The notes under the pieces: model-generated
The model's database searches: none
The model's input: the letters and a program-made list of their open reading frames with translations, nothing else
What the model was told of the DNA's origin: nothing
Assembly: GCA_051294375.1 (NCBI GenBank)
Contig: CM119270.1
Coordinates: 3,669,957-3,733,956, forward strand
Direction: 5' to 3'
Origin: Paraspadella gotoi
Taxonomy: Eukaryota > Chaetognatha
Length of the DNA stretch: 64,000 nucleotides
Made by a program: the position numbers and the translations under genes
Part shown: piece after piece, positions 62,327 to 64,000 of the stretch
How the letters are laid out: the number at the start of each line of letters is the position of its first letter
Numbering within the stretch: the first letter of the stretch is position 1

Positions 62327-62549
62327 TAGACGATGGGCACCATAAACAAGATGACAACAACAAAAGAAGTGGACTATGACGACAATAAACAAGTAGACGA
62401 CGACGACGACGACGAAGTCAATTGTTATTCCGTCGGCAATTTCAAAGTTAGTGACGCCGTTAGAGAACTTCATCTTTGTTTTGGAGCCAATAATTGAGTA
62501 GTCGGACCGTCGGTCTCTTCAAAAGAGAGGCGGTCAATATTGAGGAATG

Positions 62550-62700
62550 AGGACCCGCCGTGGAAACTCCGTCTCAGTTAGGGCACTATTGGAGACTCGA
62601 TCTCAGCTATGCGTTATGGAAACGCCATTTTAGATATGCATTTCGAAGACATAATCTAAGATATGGCAATATGGAGATGCCATCGTTATGTAGAGAGCAA
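62550..62700. repeat. Degenerate ~28-bp tandem repeat
   Basis: Units such as TTATGGAAACGCCATTTTAG, ATATGGAGATGCCATC and TGGAAACTCCGTCTCAG succeed each other, four to five in total. Confidence 0.55.
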
Positions 62701-62799
62701 AATCATTATACCCGACACGCTGAATTTTGAACTCTCGACTCTTTCGACGCCTTTATCGTTTGGTCGAAAGTTAAATCTCCGCTAGAGGCCGTTAATGCC

Positions 62800-62870
62800 C
62801 GCATAGCCGCTGCCGATGCCGCTGCCGCCGCCACCGCCGCTGCCGCCGCACGACGCACGACGCCGGCTCA
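62800..62870. repeat. (GCC)n-rich tract
   Basis: GCCGCTGCCGCC and GCCACCGCC units followed by two CGACGCA units. Confidence 0.8.
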
Positions 62871-63114
62871 ACACCAGCAAGTCCCTCGTCCCATTTTTTA
62901 TTATTTTTAACTCATTCAGGTTTTGTTTTGTTTTATTTTTTTTTTAATTCGATCGTGGATTTTCAAACCCGGCCCTTACTCCTCCCCCTCGCCACCGTCC
63001 CCCCACTCCACCCCCCTCGCCACCCCCCCCCAAAAAAAAAACGGAATCAAAAGAGAAAAATAGGATTTTTTTTTCCATCGTTGATCGTTTTCGGTCTTCG
63101 TTGTCTCATTTTTG

Positions 63115-63320
63115 TTTTGTTGTTGTTGTTTTTCGTCAGTTTTGTCGTTGTCGTCGTTGTTGTGGGGTTTTTTTTTCGTAATAGTTTCGGTTGGAGTCTT
63201 TTGTTTAATGTTTATCCGTCGTTGTTTGTCGCCGCTAGATCGCAGTCACGTCGTCTTTAGTTAATGAACGTTTTGAGGACGATGTTGTCGTTTGTTGTCG
63301 TCGTCGTCGTCGTCTTTCTA
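63115..63320. repeat. (GTT)n/(GTC)n-rich sequence
   Basis: GTTGTTGTTGTT (63118-63130), GTCGTTGTCGTC and (GTC)n (63295-63313) are interspersed with mixed bases. Confidence 0.75.
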
Positions 63321-63647
63321 TAGGTACAACTATATATTAAAAGTACTTATTATAAAACTACGGATGAATGCCATTTCAAACGCGTCAGACGAGAAAGAAA
63401 TAGAATAACCCAACGAAATATATAAATATTATCTATTGTAAATTGATATTAAAAAAAGGACTAAGTCCTATTCACTACGTCTGTTTCTGATGAGCGGATT
63501 TTATTATTGAGAATTCTGATAGGAAATTGGAGTTTTGATTAAGATCTGATTTGATTCTGATAATAACATTCTCGACCCCAAAGCAAAAAGGTAAGGACGG
63601 CCAAAGGCATCAGAAATTAAAGAAAGGCGTACGGAAATAAGTAATCA

Positions 63648-63702
63648 TTATTTATTATATTATATTATATTATATTATATTATATTATATTATTATATTA
63701 AA
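63648..63702. repeat. (ATATT)n pentanucleotide microsatellite
   Basis: About ten units of TATAT/ATATT in a nearly perfect array. Confidence 0.9.
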
Positions 63703-64000
63703 TCACAAACCACGACAAATGTTTCGCAAAAGTTTATACGTGTCCAACATTTCGATGCGGAAAATAGTTATTGTTACATACGAAGGAACTACAAAATGAA
63801 ACGGGAAATGAAGTTTGTTTACTTTTAAAGATTATATAACGAAGGAAAAAAAATTAATAAAAAAACCAAAAAAAAAAAGATCGAACGTTTTAGGTATCGA
63901 TTTGACGTCGCCGTTGGTTTTTTGTTTGTTTATTTTCTTCGAGGTCGTCGTTTTTGGTAAACAAAAAATAAAAATTCCGGGGAAACTTAGTTTAAAACTG
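63703..64000. other. AT-rich sequence, nothing recognised
   Basis: No gene or repeat apart from A homopolymers. Confidence 0.4.

Overview
This is a eukaryotic, almost certainly animal, genome window made up very largely of repeats. There is no operon structure, no tRNA or rRNA gene, and no host protein-coding gene that I can support. The sequence is mostly AT-rich and packed with microsatellites: (GA)n/(CT)n, (GAAA)n, (AAAT)n, (GAC)n/(GTC)n and (CGG)n. It also holds at least ten minisatellites and nine assembly gaps. Seven of the gaps are exactly 25 N long; the others are 209 N and 258 N. The only convincing protein-coding relic is a frameshifted Jockey/I-type non-LTR retrotransposon on the minus strand (about 50.4-56.7 kb). 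That element type, together with the microsatellite load and TTAGG-like interstitial tracts, makes an arthropod plausible. This placement is an inference and is weak.

Layout. Positions 1-3192 hold a 3.2-kb repeat (called R1 here). A degenerate spacer fills 3.2-6.7 kb. Positions 6693-14160 hold a long repeat (R2) that contains a 3-kb GGAGRT minisatellite. After a 25-N gap comes a short third R1 fragment (14276-14700). From 14.7 to 24.0 kb lie AT-rich unique sequence and two roughly 25-bp minisatellites. At 24197-27441 R1 recurs. The interval 28.0-34.3 kb holds a 2541-bp tandem duplication, including a 750-bp nearly pure T tract, plus a third diverged copy. At 34.3-39.96 kb R2 recurs; its middle part is present twice, either side of another 25-N gap. 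Positions 1-14.2 kb and 24.2-40 kb are therefore two versions of one large R1-spacer-R2 segmental duplication.

Positions 40-50.4 kb contain purine tracts, several minisatellites, a GC-rich island (42.8-43.6 kb) and a 30-bp in-frame alanine-rich repeat (46.74-47.04 kb). The retrotransposon follows. Positions 56.7-64 kb contain pyrimidine-rich tracts, a (GGC)22 and a (GAC)21 repeat, and degenerate GTC/GTT repeats.

How parts work together. The endonuclease and reverse transcriptase motifs of the retrotransposon occur in the expected order behind a gag-like zinc-knuckle remnant, so it was one autonomous element. Nothing else in the window forms a recognisable functional set. Many copies differ by single-base indels and homopolymer lengths. 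Copies also abut fixed-size gaps. Some of the apparent duplication, especially around 28-37 kb, may therefore be assembly artefact. Long open frames rich in F, K, SL or HL are translations of simple repeats and are not annotated as genes.
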